From NCBI RefSeq assembly GCF_025999095.1, contig NZ_AP024678.1, positions 558,001-622,000 on the forward strand: a DNA stretch of 64,000 bases, in the 5' to 3' direction. The notes under the pieces are model-generated. The model was not told the DNA's origin. It was given only the letters and a program-made list of their open reading frames with translations, and ran no database searches. Of this stretch, positions 27,209 through 37,100 are shown piece by piece. The translations under genes were made by a program, and so were the position numbers. The number at the start of each line of letters is the position of its first letter. Position 1 is the first letter of the stretch. This DNA comes from Thermosynechococcus sp. GTDB taxonomy: Bacteria; Cyanobacteriota; Cyanobacteriia; Thermosynechococcales; Thermosynechococcaceae.

Positions 27209-27939
27209 CGGCTCCTGTGTTAATTCTGGGAGCGGCCTCTGATATTGGGCGGGCGATCGCCCACCGGTTTGCAGCTCAGGGCTATCCAATGCAGTTGGCT
27301 GCACGGCAGGTGAGCCGCCTAGCGCCAGATAAAGCCGATTTGGAAATACGCTATGGTGTGGCTGTCAGTATCCATGAATTCGATGTCTTGGCGCTGGAGA
27401 CCCATGCAGCCTTTATCCAGCAACTCCCGGAGCAACCGGCGATTGTGATCTGTGTTGTTGGTTTCATGCCAGACCAAAAAGCATGTGAGCAAAATTTATC
27501 CCTTGCTCTTGAAGTGATGCGCACCAATTATGAAGGCCCAGCGGTTATTTTAAGTCTCTTTGCCAATCTGTTTGAGCAGCGGGGGTTTGGTACGTTAGTG
27601 GGGATTTCCTCTGTAGCTGGGGAACGGGGGCGGGCGAGTAATTACTTCTATGGTTCTGCGAAAGCTGGCTTCACAGCATTTTTGTCGGGATTGCGGCATC
27701 GCCTTGCCAAATCGGGGGTACAGGTCCTAACGGTGTTGCCCGGCTATGTGAAGACGCGGATGACCGAAGGGATGACATTGCCCCCCCACCTTACGGCGGA
27801 GCCAAAGGAAGTGGCCGATGCAATCTTCTCAGCTATAGAAAAAAAGAAGGACGTGATCTACGTGCGACCCACTTGGCGCTGGATCATGGCGGTGATTCGT
27901 TGGATTCCTGAACCCTTATTTAAGCGACTGTCTCTGTGA
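27205..27939 (+). CDS. DprE2-like short-chain dehydrogenase
   Basis: This 244-aa SDR is expected to reduce the 2'-keto intermediate made by the DprE1-like enzyme, giving the arabino epimer, with NAD(P)H. It has the cofactor motif LGAASDIG (residues 8-15), catalytic Ser135/Ser136 in ISSVAG and the YGSAK motif with Tyr149 and Lys153. The C-terminal TWRWIMAVIRWIPEPLFKRL helix is typical of DprE2 proteins and could associate with the membrane. The ATG at 27205 overlaps the preceding stop as ATGA. A longer frame from 27118 lies in the previous gene. Confidence 0.87.
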   Translation: MTAPVLILGAASDIGRAIAHRFAAQGYPMQLAARQVSRLAPDKADLEIRYGVAVSIHEFDVLALETHAAFIQQLPEQPAIVICVVGFMPDQKACEQNLSLALEVMRTNYEGPAVILSLFANLFEQRGFGTLVGISSVAGERGRASNYFYGSAKAGFTAFLSGLRHRLAKSGVQVLTVLPGYVKTRMTEGMTLPPHLTAEPKEVADAIFSAIEKKKDVIYVRPTWRWIMAVIRWIPEPLFKRLSL

Positions 27940-27946
27940 ACTGTCC

Positions 27947-28723
27947 ATGGCTTCTTGGATCACATTGCTGACGGATTTTGGTTACCGGGATGTCTATGGG
28001 GGGGTGATGAAGGGGGTCATTTTCAGCATTTGCCCCCAAGCTCAGGTCATTGACCTATGCCATGACATTCCACCACAGGATTGCCGCACAGCCAGTTTTC
28101 AGCTGCTGCAAGCGGTGCCCTATTTTCCCCCTGAAACGGTGCATGTCGTGGTAGTGGATCCGGGGGTGGGCACAAGTCGGCGGGCGATCGCCCTCGATCT
28201 GGGGGTTGGCTATTGTGTGGGTCCAGATAATGGGGTCTTTAGCCAGGTGTGCGATCGCTATCCTCCCCGGCGCGTCGTTGAGCTAACCCAACCGCAATTT
28301 TGGCGCACCTCTAGTCCCAGTTTGACCTTCCATGGGCGGGACATTTTTGCCCCCGTGGCTGCCCATTTAGCCGCCGGAGCGGATTTTGCTCTCCTTGGCT
28401 ATGCCATTGCCCCAGACAGTTTGGCGCGCTTGCCCCATCTCACCTATGAGGTGACCCCCCAGGGCGTCCAAGGCTGGATTCAAGCCATTGATCACTTTGG
28501 TAATGTGATTACTACGCTCCCTGGGCATTTGGTGGCTAAGGGCTATCACCAAATCCGGATTCAGGGGCAGCAGATTCCCCTGGTCCACACCTATGGCGAC
28601 GCCCTACCTCACCATCTGATTGCCTTGGTAGGCAGTCATGGGTTTATTGAGCTAGCGGTGAATAGTGGCAGTGCCCAATCCCGCCTAGGTTGCCAGAATG
28701 GCGATGCCCTGTGGCTAGTTTGA
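27947..28723 (+). CDS. DUF62-type S-adenosyl-L-methionine hydrolase
   Basis: The 258-aa protein belongs to the fluorinase/SAM-hydroxide adenosyltransferase family, which splits SAM into adenosine and methionine with water as the nucleophile. Family marks are ITLLTDFGYRD at the start, HDIPPQD, VDPGVGTSRR, the VGPDNGVFS loop and FHGRDIFAPVAAHLA. The C-terminal beta-barrel domain begins near WIQAIDHFGNVITTL. Physiological purpose is unknown. It begins 7 bp after the DprE2-like gene, so it may be read from the same transcript. Its end overlaps the convergent VWA gene by 9 bp. Confidence 0.9.
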   Translation: MASWITLLTDFGYRDVYGGVMKGVIFSICPQAQVIDLCHDIPPQDCRTASFQLLQAVPYFPPETVHVVVVDPGVGTSRRAIALDLGVGYCVGPDNGVFSQVCDRYPPRRVVELTQPQFWRTSSPSLTFHGRDIFAPVAAHLAAGADFALLGYAIAPDSLARLPHLTYEVTPQGVQGWIQAIDHFGNVITTLPGHLVAKGYHQIRIQGQQIPLVHTYGDALPHHLIALVGSHGFIELAVNSGSAQSRLGCQNGDALWLV

Positions 28724-29965
28724 GGGGGCATTGCTCAGGACTGTTTTTGAGGCAATGCGCGTGCGCTTGAGGGCAGATTCACTGAGGGTAGATTGTTGCT
28801 GTAGCTCTTGGGCAGAGGCTTCAAGGACTTTTGCTGCTGCCGTATCCCCCAGTTGTAGAGCAGTTTTGGCCGCACTCTGAAGAAAGGTGGCAGCGCCAGC
28901 GGTATCCCCCGCTTGCAACTTCGTTTCCGCCAGCTTGGTTTTGCGGTATTTTTCGAGGATGAGAATGCTTTGCTGTACCTCTGGATCTACTTGGGGCACG
29001 TGCTCTGGTTCTGCTGTGAGCGTCAGGGGAATCCTCTCAGAGAAAAGGCCCCCGGACTGCTGCACTGGGTCATCATAGCGGACTTGGACAAAACCGATGA
29101 GGTGAGACCCCGGTGGCAAGGGCTGGGTCGTTAGGGTAATGAGGAGTGTCCGCCTGATGGTTGCCGAGACATCACCGACGCGAATCACATACTCGTGGGG
29201 ATGGGGGCTTGCGTAGGTGAGTTCAATCGTGTCGGGCGCAACTTGGTGCACGGGTTTGAAGTTCCCCAGTTGAGCGGCCTCACTCAAGGTGAGTAGGACA
29301 TGGGCATTGGTGTAGTCCACGCTGCTGATGTGGCTAAAGAGGGATTGAAAACAGGCGATCGCCTGCTCAGCATATTCAATAAACACCAGCCGTCCGCCAG
29401 CGGCATCGGCAATTTGTTCGAGGACATCTTGGTTCCAGTGGACGCCAAACCCTAGGGCATTCAAGGTAATGTTGTACTCCGCAGCCAGCTTGGCCAACTC
29501 AAGGCAACGCTGGTTGTCGCCGTGTTCATTTTCACCATCTGTGAGCAGAAAGATTTGGGAAATGGTACCCTGCTTGCCCGTGGCAATTTCCTTCAACCCT
29601 AGTTTCATACCTTCATCAATGGCTGTTCCCCCCCCCGGTTCGAGGGTGGCAATCTGGGCTTTAATGGCCTCCTTGTCCCAGACTGTCTGGTTGGGCACCA
29701 GAACCTTCGCTTTGTGGTCAAAGGCAATGACACTCAGGCGATCGCTCGGCATTAACCGATCGACCAAGGACTCGGCTGCCCGTTTCACCATTTCTAAGGG
29801 CTCCCAGGCCATTGATCCACTGTGATCCAAAACCAAACAGAGATTCAGGGGAGGGCGTTGCTGTTCCTGTCGCTGAGCACTGAGGGTCAGTTCCAGTTGC
29901 CGCTGCGCGCTTTGGCCGGCGCTGATAATGGGATCGCTGAGCTTGGCAATGAGTTCAACCGTCAT
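28715..29965 (-). CDS. VWA-domain protein
   Basis: The 416-aa protein has a von Willebrand factor A domain at about residues 40-215. The metal-binding MIDAS DxSxS is DHSGS (Asp47, Ser49, Ser51), with the Thr in GGGTAIDEG and the Asp in LTDGENEHG. Beta-rich and helical repeats follow (KLAETKLQAGDTAGAATFL), a TPR-like C-terminal end. No signal peptide or membrane anchor is seen. Such proteins bind partners in a metal-dependent way; the partner is unknown. Confidence 0.85.
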   Translation of the reverse strand: MTVELIAKLSDPIISAGQSAQRQLELTLSAQRQEQQRPPLNLCLVLDHSGSMAWEPLEMVKRAAESLVDRLMPSDRLSVIAFDHKAKVLVPNQTVWDKEAIKAQIATLEPGGGTAIDEGMKLGLKEIATGKQGTISQIFLLTDGENEHGDNQRCLELAKLAAEYNITLNALGFGVHWNQDVLEQIADAAGGRLVFIEYAEQAIACFQSLFSHISSVDYTNAHVLLTLSEAAQLGNFKPVHQVAPDTIELTYASPHPHEYVIRVGDVSATIRRTLLITLTTQPLPPGSHLIGFVQVRYDDPVQQSGGLFSERIPLTLTAEPEHVPQVDPEVQQSILILEKYRKTKLAETKLQAGDTAGAATFLQSAAKTALQLGDTAAAKVLEASAQELQQQSTLSESALKRTRIASKTVLSNAPSN

Positions 29966-30027
29966 CGTTGCAAAGGGGTTTTTCCTGAGCCTACTCTACC
30001 ATTTTGGCGAAAAGACCAACGATGGGC

Positions 30028-33000
30028 CTAAGTGATGATGCTCAGTTGGGAGGCCCCGGCGACTTTGGTAACCTCAATGCGGGTTTGAAAGGCTTCCTTG
30101 AGGGCAGGAACATGGGTAATGGCGAGAATGCAGTGAAATTCGGGGGCGATCGCGTTCAAGGCGGCAATCAGCCGTTCACACCCCTGGGCATCTTGGGTAC
30201 CGAATCCCTCATCAATAATCAGAAACTGGACATCACTCCCCGATCGCTGGGCCAATAGTCGTGCTAAGGCTAAGCGCAAAGCAAAATTGATGCGAAAGGC
30301 TTCACCCCCCGAATAGCTTTCGTAGGGACGAGTCCCTTGGCAATCGGCAATGAGAATATCAAGGGTTTCAATGGGCTTGGTGTCGGCTCCACTGCGACGG
30401 CGGCTGCGCTGGGTAATGAACTGCACATGGAGTTGGTGGTTGCTGAGGCGACCGAGGATATGATTGGTTTCTGCCTCTAGATGGGGCAAGACGGTTTCAA
30501 TGAGCAGGGCGGGAATGCCATTTTTGCCTAAGGCTTGGGCTAGCTCGCAGTAGAGGCGGTATTGATGGCGGAGGTGGGCAAGGGTTTGCTGTCCCTGGTC
30601 GTATTCTTGTTTCAGGCGCTGGAGTTGCTCTATTTCGGCGCTGAGTTTGCCATGCTGGGCAAGGGTGGCCTCAAGGGTCTGCTGTTGCTGGAGGAGGTGC
30701 TGTTGCTGTTGATGGAGATCGGCGGCCAGGCGGCTGGCGGTGCGAGTGGTTTCTTCAAGGGTGGCGAGTTTGTCAGTGATGCGTTGCAGTTGTGCCCGTT
30801 GTTGCTGCAGCGTTTCCTCTAGGTGCTTGAGGTCTTGGCGGAGTTGGGGTTGGCGCGATCGCCCCCGTTGCAGGGCCCCATAGGCCTCATAGTCCGCTGC
30901 GAGTGCAGCCAGTTGGGCCTGAATTTGGGCATGGCGGTCTGGATCGTAGGCTAGGGCGGCCAATTGCTGGTCAATCCTTGCCAAGGTCTGAGCAAGAGGG
31001 GAAGTGGTTGCAAGGGCGTTGAGCTGCTGTTGCAGTTCCTCCTGTTGGGCAATCAGGTTTGGCAGTTGTTGCTGAATCTGCTGGTATTGTCGTTGGGCTT
31101 GGCGGAGTTCCTGTTCCTTGGCTTCGGCCCAACGCCATTTTTCCACTTGGCCGCGGGCGATCGCCAGATTTTTCTCATCATAGTTCAGGCGTGCCAGTTC
31201 CGCCTCAATCGCTTGCAGTTCCCCAAGGCTTTCCTGATGGCCGTTCCGGAGCTGTCCCTCAATCTGCTGAATTTCCCCAGCTAGGCGATCCAGTTGCGGT
31301 TCTAAATCTTGGGTGCTCTGGAGTTGTTGCTGCAGTTGCCCCCGCTGCTCAAACAGTTGCGTCAGTTGTGAGATCTCATAGCCCACCGTTAGATATTCCC
31401 GCCGTAAAACTTGGATTTCGCGCTCGGTAACTGCCAGCTGCTCGCGGATGACCCACACCTGATTCAGCAGTTCCTCTTTTTCGGCGACATGGCGTTGCCG
31501 GACAGCCTGGTAGTGCTCGCGATCGAGGGGACGTTGACACAGGGGGCAAATGGCTCCCGGTTGATTCAGTAGTTCCAAGCGCTGCTCCAGTTGATTAATT
31601 TGCCGCTCATACTCCCGTTGGCGGGCTTGCAGTTGTTCGAGGAAGCGGCGGCGCTCCAGTCCCTTTTCCCGCACATGGTCTTGATAGATACGCTGTTTTT
31701 CAAGGGTTGCAATCTGCGCTGTAATCAGGGTCACTGCCTCTTGGAGAGCGGGTTGCCGTTCTATCTGTTGACGGAGATGCTGCCACAACTGCTGCAATTC
31801 ATCGCGCCGGCTGCGCAGGCGTTGTTCCTGCTGTTGCTGTTCCAGTTCGAGGCGCTGTTTGGCTTGCAGGAGGGGAAAGACTTTTTGTTGCAGCTCTTCT
31901 TGGGCTTGGAGGTGAGCGCGCGCTCGCTGTAACTGTTCAAAAGCAGCAACAATCTGATTTTCTTGCTTGAGGAACTTTTCCAACTGCTGGCATTGTTCCA
32001 GAAGAAATTGCTGCTGGCTCTCCAATCCATGGAGGGTGCGCAGCAGGTCTTGCCGCTGTTGGTCGAGGCTCTGCTGGTGGCGATCGCGCTGTTGGCGCAG
32101 CTGTTGATAGTTACCAAAACACTGCTGCAATTGCGCTTCGGCAATTTTCAGGCTCTCCCATTGCCTGACGGCGGCTTCCAATAGGGGGGCACGGGCTGCC
32201 AAATCCGCAATAGCCGCCTGTTCTTGGCGAAGGGTCTGGCACTGCTGCTCCAGATGGGCGATCGTTGCCGCCAGCGTATCGCGCTGCTGTTGCAAGTGTG
32301 CATAGTCCCGCTGTTGGAGTTGATGGATATGGTAGGCAGCCTGTTGCTCTTGGAGTCGTTGTTGGCACTGCTGTACCTGCTGCCGTTGCTGTTGAATCTG
32401 CTGGTTCACCGCTGCCTGTTGGGCACGCAGGTGGGGCTCTTGGGCCAGTTGATCGGCTAAAGTCTGAAGCCGTTGTTCCAGAACACTGATTTGGGCTTTG
32501 TAGTCACGGGCGCGATCGCGCGCCGCTTCCGCTAGGGTCTCGTATTGATCCAAGCCCAAAAGGGTGGCCAGCAGTTGCTTGCGCTCACTGGGGCGTTTGG
32601 CCATAAATTCATCGGCACGGCCTTGGCGCAAATAGGCGCTGTTGACGAAGGTGGCGTAGTCAAGGCGAAGAATTTGAATGATTTTTTCCTGTGTCGCTCG
32701 TAGCGATCGCCCCGTTAGCGGAGTGTAGCCCGCCGCCGTCTGAATCTGCAACTCCAAGACCGTCTGTTGCTCCCGTCGCCGCAACCGTACCACCCGATAA
32801 GTCTGCCCTTGGACGCTAAACTCAAACGTCACTTGGGCTTCCATTTCGCCGTAGTAGATCACATCATCCTCACGGCTAGCGCGGCTTTGCCCCCAGAGTG
32901 CCCAAGCGATCGCCTCAAGGAGCGAAGACTTGCCCGCCCCATTGGCACCACAAATACAGGCCAGGTGTAACCCCGCAAAGGGAAGAGTGGCTTGGCGATA

Positions 33001-33039
33001 GCTGAGGAAGTTGCGCAATACCAGTTGACGTGGAATCAT
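30028..33039 (-). CDS. sbcC: SbcC/Rad50-type DNA repair ATPase
   Basis: This 1003-aa SMC-like ATPase works with the SbcD/Mre11 nuclease to open hairpins and process double-strand ends. The Walker A GANGAGKSS is at residues 31-39. A long Gln-rich coiled coil follows, and the zinc hook CPLC (Cys498, Cys501) is in mid-protein. A second coiled coil then leads to the C-terminal signature and Walker B segments (SYSGGEAFRINFALRLALA, FLIIDEGFGTQD). I chose the ATG at 33039, which starts the usual MIPRQLVLRNFLSY. An ATG at 33060 would add seven residues. sbcD is not adjacent. Confidence 0.93.
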   Translation of the reverse strand: MIPRQLVLRNFLSYRQATLPFAGLHLACICGANGAGKSSLLEAIAWALWGQSRASREDDVIYYGEMEAQVTFEFSVQGQTYRVVRLRRREQQTVLELQIQTAAGYTPLTGRSLRATQEKIIQILRLDYATFVNSAYLRQGRADEFMAKRPSERKQLLATLLGLDQYETLAEAARDRARDYKAQISVLEQRLQTLADQLAQEPHLRAQQAAVNQQIQQQRQQVQQCQQRLQEQQAAYHIHQLQQRDYAHLQQQRDTLAATIAHLEQQCQTLRQEQAAIADLAARAPLLEAAVRQWESLKIAEAQLQQCFGNYQQLRQQRDRHQQSLDQQRQDLLRTLHGLESQQQFLLEQCQQLEKFLKQENQIVAAFEQLQRARAHLQAQEELQQKVFPLLQAKQRLELEQQQQEQRLRSRRDELQQLWQHLRQQIERQPALQEAVTLITAQIATLEKQRIYQDHVREKGLERRRFLEQLQARQREYERQINQLEQRLELLNQPGAICPLCQRPLDREHYQAVRQRHVAEKEELLNQVWVIREQLAVTEREIQVLRREYLTVGYEISQLTQLFEQRGQLQQQLQSTQDLEPQLDRLAGEIQQIEGQLRNGHQESLGELQAIEAELARLNYDEKNLAIARGQVEKWRWAEAKEQELRQAQRQYQQIQQQLPNLIAQQEELQQQLNALATTSPLAQTLARIDQQLAALAYDPDRHAQIQAQLAALAADYEAYGALQRGRSRQPQLRQDLKHLEETLQQQRAQLQRITDKLATLEETTRTASRLAADLHQQQQHLLQQQQTLEATLAQHGKLSAEIEQLQRLKQEYDQGQQTLAHLRHQYRLYCELAQALGKNGIPALLIETVLPHLEAETNHILGRLSNHQLHVQFITQRSRRRSGADTKPIETLDILIADCQGTRPYESYSGGEAFRINFALRLALARLLAQRSGSDVQFLIIDEGFGTQDAQGCERLIAALNAIAPEFHCILAITHVPALKEAFQTRIEVTKVAGASQLSIIT

Positions 33040-33121
33040 AGGGCACCACACCCTTGACACAGTTTAGGGCATTCCTATGGGGAAGAATGTGCCACCCGTG
33101 AGAGTCGGCCTAAAATTAAAA

Positions 33122-33298
33122 TCAAAGTATACTCTTGGGGTTCCCCTTACTTTCTGTCTGGTCGTTCGGGTTTTTCAGCGAATTTAGGATTGCCTTTACT
33201 TTAGCAATGTCTGGACTAAAGTCACCCTCGGGCTTTTCCACCTCCCACTGAAGCGACTGTTGTGCGTATATTCAATTCTTGCAAAAAGCGCCGTAAGT
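33122..33298 (-). pseudogene. Possible short gene remnant
   Basis: Two adjacent open frames on the minus strand read like broken protein-coding sequence: NLRRFLQELNIRTTVASVG, then in another phase VEKPEGDFSPDIAKVKAILN ending at a TGA (33124-33122). The second could stand alone as a 39-codon ORF from a GTG at 33241, but no family is recognised. Neither frame has a good start and ribosome-binding site. It lies upstream of sbcC. Confidence 0.3.
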
Positions 33299-33690
33299 TT
33301 TATTAGAGTCATGTTCTGAAGTATGGAGCATATACCACCCTTGTCTTAACTATGGGATCTATAAGCGGTGATAGAAGAAGATTCCATCGTGGCTTTTGTA
33401 GTGTTGAGCCTCTACTACAAGGGGTGTAAAAGAGGTAGAGTCCTTTCCTACAGTAGCCCTCACATTTTTTGAGCCTCTTCTGTGCCTGTGAAACGGGCTA
33501 TCAATGTAACTCATCCAAAGGAAATGTAAAACCCCGACTCAAGGGCGATCACAACTTGAATTCCGAAAAAAATTATGGTTTGCTAAAGATAGACACTCAT
33601 TGATTACGACTTCGCTGTCACGCTTTGGCAATCTTTGATCGAATCGCCAATGAATAGACAGTACTTGATCATTGAATAAGGTAGGTTAAA
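33299..33690. other. Intergenic DNA upstream of the cyAbrB gene
   Basis: No gene is seen in this stretch, which holds a direct repeat TTGAGCCTCT (near 33404 and 33469) and a CTCTAC/GTAGAG inverted repeat around 33411-33440. It probably contains the promoter and regulatory region of the AbrB-like gene. An AAGGTAGG ribosome-binding site lies at 33678-33685. Confidence 0.5.
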
Positions 33691-34092
33691 ATGGGACGCA
33701 AACCAGTAGAACCCTTGACAGGTGCTGCTTTATTAGAAAAGTACAAACAGCTGCAACATCTCAGCCACGAAGAAAAAGCAAAGGCCTGTGGCTACTATAC
33801 CGTGACCAAAACCGGCAAGGAGCGGATCAGCAAACTGAAGTTTAATAAGGCACTTCTTGAAGCCTTAGGCGTCAATCTTGACAGTAAGTCAGGCCGCGGT
33901 GGCAGCCGGGGGGGGCGCAGTGCCAGTTATCGAATTACGGTACAAGCCAATGGCAATTTGCTCATTGGGGCAGCCTATACTAAACAAATGAATCTCAAAC
34001 CGGGGGATGAGTTTGAGATTACCCTTGGCCGGAAGCACATTCATTTGAAACAAGTGAGCAGCAACGGTCAACCCACCGATGATGAAGAGTAA
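33691..34092 (+). CDS. AbrB-like transcriptional regulator (cyAbrB family)
   Basis: The 133-aa protein matches the cyanobacterial AbrB (cyAbrB/CalA) layout. The N-terminal part (PLTGAALLEKYKQL, then ACGYYTVTKTGKERI) is followed by a C-terminal AbrB-type swapped-hairpin domain (ASYRITVQANGNLLIGAAYT, LKPGDEFEITLGRKHIHLKQV). Members bind DNA with low sequence specificity and are known to affect nitrogen- and carbon-responsive genes. Whether it is the cyAbrB1 or cyAbrB2 type is unclear. It converges on oplAH (14 bp between stops), and cyanophycin genes are just beyond, which is suggestive but not proof of regulation. Confidence 0.88.
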   Translation: MGRKPVEPLTGAALLEKYKQLQHLSHEEKAKACGYYTVTKTGKERISKLKFNKALLEALGVNLDSKSGRGGSRGGRSASYRITVQANGNLLIGAAYTKQMNLKPGDEFEITLGRKHIHLKQVSSNGQPTDDEE

Positions 34093-34106
34093 CTTGATTG
34101 ATATAT

Positions 34107-37100
34107 CTAATCTGAGGGATACAGATTAGGTACCCCAAAACCGCCACCGCCGGGAGTACAAATGCGCAGGCGATCGCCCGCTGCAACAGTAATGGTGGCC
34201 GTTCCGGGCAAAGGATAGGGGGGTTCGCCGAGTTTCAGCCATTGATTTTCACCCACTGCCCCACATTCACCCCCAAACAGCCCAAAGGGGGGGATGTTCC
34301 GCGATTGGCTGAGGAGGCTGACGGTCATGGGTTCACGAAACTCAAGGACGCGAATGGCCCCATCGCCGCCCGATTGCTGGCCCTTGCCACCACTGCCCCG
34401 GCGGCGGCAAAACTCCCAGACAATTACGGGGTAGCGGCTTTCTAGCACTTCGACATCAGTGAGCCGAGAGTTGGTCATGTGGGTTTGCACAGTACTGGCT
34501 CCGGCAAAGGTGGCTCCTGCCCCAGCACCGCCACAAATGGTTTCGTAGTATTGATAGCGATCGCTCCCAAAGCTGAGGTTGTTCATCGTTCCCTGAGCCG
34601 CCGCCATAATACCGAGGGCGCCGTAGAGGGCATTGGCCAGCGTTTGCGAAGTTTCCACATTCCCAGCCGCCACCGCCGCTGGAAATGTTGGGTTTAACAG
34701 GCAGCCTTCCGGCACCCGCAGCTCAATGGGCCGCAGACAGCCGGCATTGAGGGGAATATCCTCCCGCACCAGTGTCCGCAGGACGTACAGGACTGTCGCC
34801 TTGGTAATGGCGAGGGGGGCATTGAAGTTGTCGTGGGTTTGCTTGGAGGTTCCCTCAAAATCTAGGCAAGCTATACCTTGAGTGGTATCAATCGTGATTT
34901 GCACCTGAATTTGGCTGCCGTTGTCCATGGCAACGCAAAAGCGGCCCCCTGGGAGCGATCGCAGGCATTGGCGCACACATTCAGCCGCATTGGCCTGGCT
35001 AAATTCCATATAGGCAGCGACTACCTCGCGACCATAGCGATCGCACAGCGCCATCAGTTCCTGTGCCCCCCGCTGATTGGCAGCAATTTGCGCTTGTAAA
35101 TCGGCGATATTTTGTTCCGGATAGCGGGCTGGCCAGGGCCCCTGGGTCAATAGCTGATAAATGGCGTCCTGTTGAAACTCCCCGCCATCTACCAGCAACA
35201 CATTGTCAAAAAGAATCCCCTCTTGGCGGACATCGGTACTATTGGCAGGCATTGATCCGGGACTGATGCCCCCAATGTCAGCATGGTGCCCCCGCGAAGC
35301 AACAAAGAAGGCGGGGTGTGCTTCCCCCTTGAAAAACACGGGCGTAATCACAGTAATATCCGGCAGGTGGGTACCACCGCGATAGGGATTATTCGTGGCA
35401 AAAACCTGACCCGCACGGAGGGCGTTGTTTTTCTCTGCCAGGAGTGCCTTGACACTTTCGCTCATTGACCCCAGATGCACAGGGATATGGGGAGCATTGG
35501 CCACGAGGTTGCCGGCACCGTCAAAGAGAGCACAGGAAAAATCCAACCGTTCTTTGATATTTACCGAGGCACTGGTCTGCTGGAGTGTGACCCCCATTTG
35601 CTCAGCAATGGCCCGAAACAGCTGCTGAAAAATGGCCAACTGTACGGGATCGGCAACCGTAGGAGCAATCTGCTTTGGTGTCGCTGCTAAGGCCTGGAGA
35701 GGACGCAGCCACAGCCCCCCTTGCTCATCCACTTCCGCCTGCCAGCCCGCCTCTACAACATTTGTTCCTGTGGCATCTAAGATCAAGGCCACCCCTGCAA
35801 TGACCTGATGGGCCGGCAGGCGATCGCGCTCATAGACTGGCGCCTGGTGCCATTGGCCTTTGCTGTAAACTGGTACATGGTCAAGGGGAATGAGTTCGCC
35901 AGTAGCTGCAGGTACGGTGACGGTTGCCATCCCTTGGAGGGCAACGGCCTCAACAGCAATTTGACCCACCCGCAGCGATCGCCCCCGTAAATTGAACCCA
36001 TAGCGATCCCGATGCGCTTGGGCAAAGGACGCTGCCATGGTCTCTTGATCTGACCAAGGCACCCACAGCGTTGTATCGGTGCCGACATACCCTAGGCCAA
36101 TGCGCACTTGACTTTGAATTTGCGCCGGATCCACCCCCTGGGCAACCAGTTCAGCCACCGCTTGAGCCTTTAGGCGCTCAATTTGTCCCTGGAGTTCAGC
36201 AAATCCATCGGAGATCAAGGGTTGTTCAATCGTCTGCTCCTTGAGCACCCGCAACTCCGCCTGACCGATGCCGTAGGCTGAGAGCACCCCCGCGTAGGGG
36301 TGAATATAAACTTGGGGCATTCCCAGGGCTTCAGCAATTAAACAGGCATGTTGCCCACCGGCACCGCCAAAAGCGCACAAGGTGTACTCGCGCACATCAT
36401 GCCCCTGCTCCAGGGAAATTTTCTTAATTGCCTGTGCCATTGTATTCACGGCCACCTCAATAAAACCAGCGGCCACATCGGCAACACGGCGGGCATCCCC
36501 TGTGCTCCTGTAGATTTCCTGGCGCAGTTGAGCAAATTGCTGTTCGACCGTCTTGCGATCTAAAGGCTGTTGACCATCGGCCCCAAAGACAGCAGGGAAA
36601 TAGGCGGGCTGAATTTTTCCCAAGAGGAGATTGGCATCGGTAATCGTCAGGGGGCCACCACGACGATAGGCCGCTGGTCCGGGATTGGCGCCCGCAGACT
36701 CTGGCCCCACTTGGTAGCGACCCTGATCAAACCGCAAAATGGAGCCCCCACCGGCTGCCACCGTATGCACTGCCAGGAGGGGCGATCGCAACCGCACACC
36801 TGCAATCGTGGTTTCCTGCCACCGCTCATACTCTGGCCAAGGGGCATTAGAATTGTGACGATAGTGGCAGACATCGGTGGAGGTGCCCCCCATATCTAAA
36901 CCAATCAGCCGTTCAATCCCTGCAGCTAAAGCAGTACGCACCACCCCCACCATCCCCCCCGCAGGGCCTGAAAGCAGACTATCCTTACCGCGAAAGCAGG
37001 AGGCCGCCACCACACCGCCATTGGACTGCATACAGTAAACGGCGATCTCCCCTAGCTCCGCCTGCACCCCCTGAAGATAGCGATCCAGTACCGGTGACAA

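Noticed and set aside
30562-32970. Several plus-strand frames of 70-120 codons within the sbcC region
   Set aside because: They are complements of the Gln/Leu-rich coiled-coil codons of sbcC and give artificial Leu/Val-rich proteins.
33404-33480. Short repeats (TTGAGCCTCT twice and a CTCTAC/GTAGAG pair) as a possible CRISPR fragment
   Set aside because: Only two 10-bp copies, no regular spacing, no spacers of constant length.
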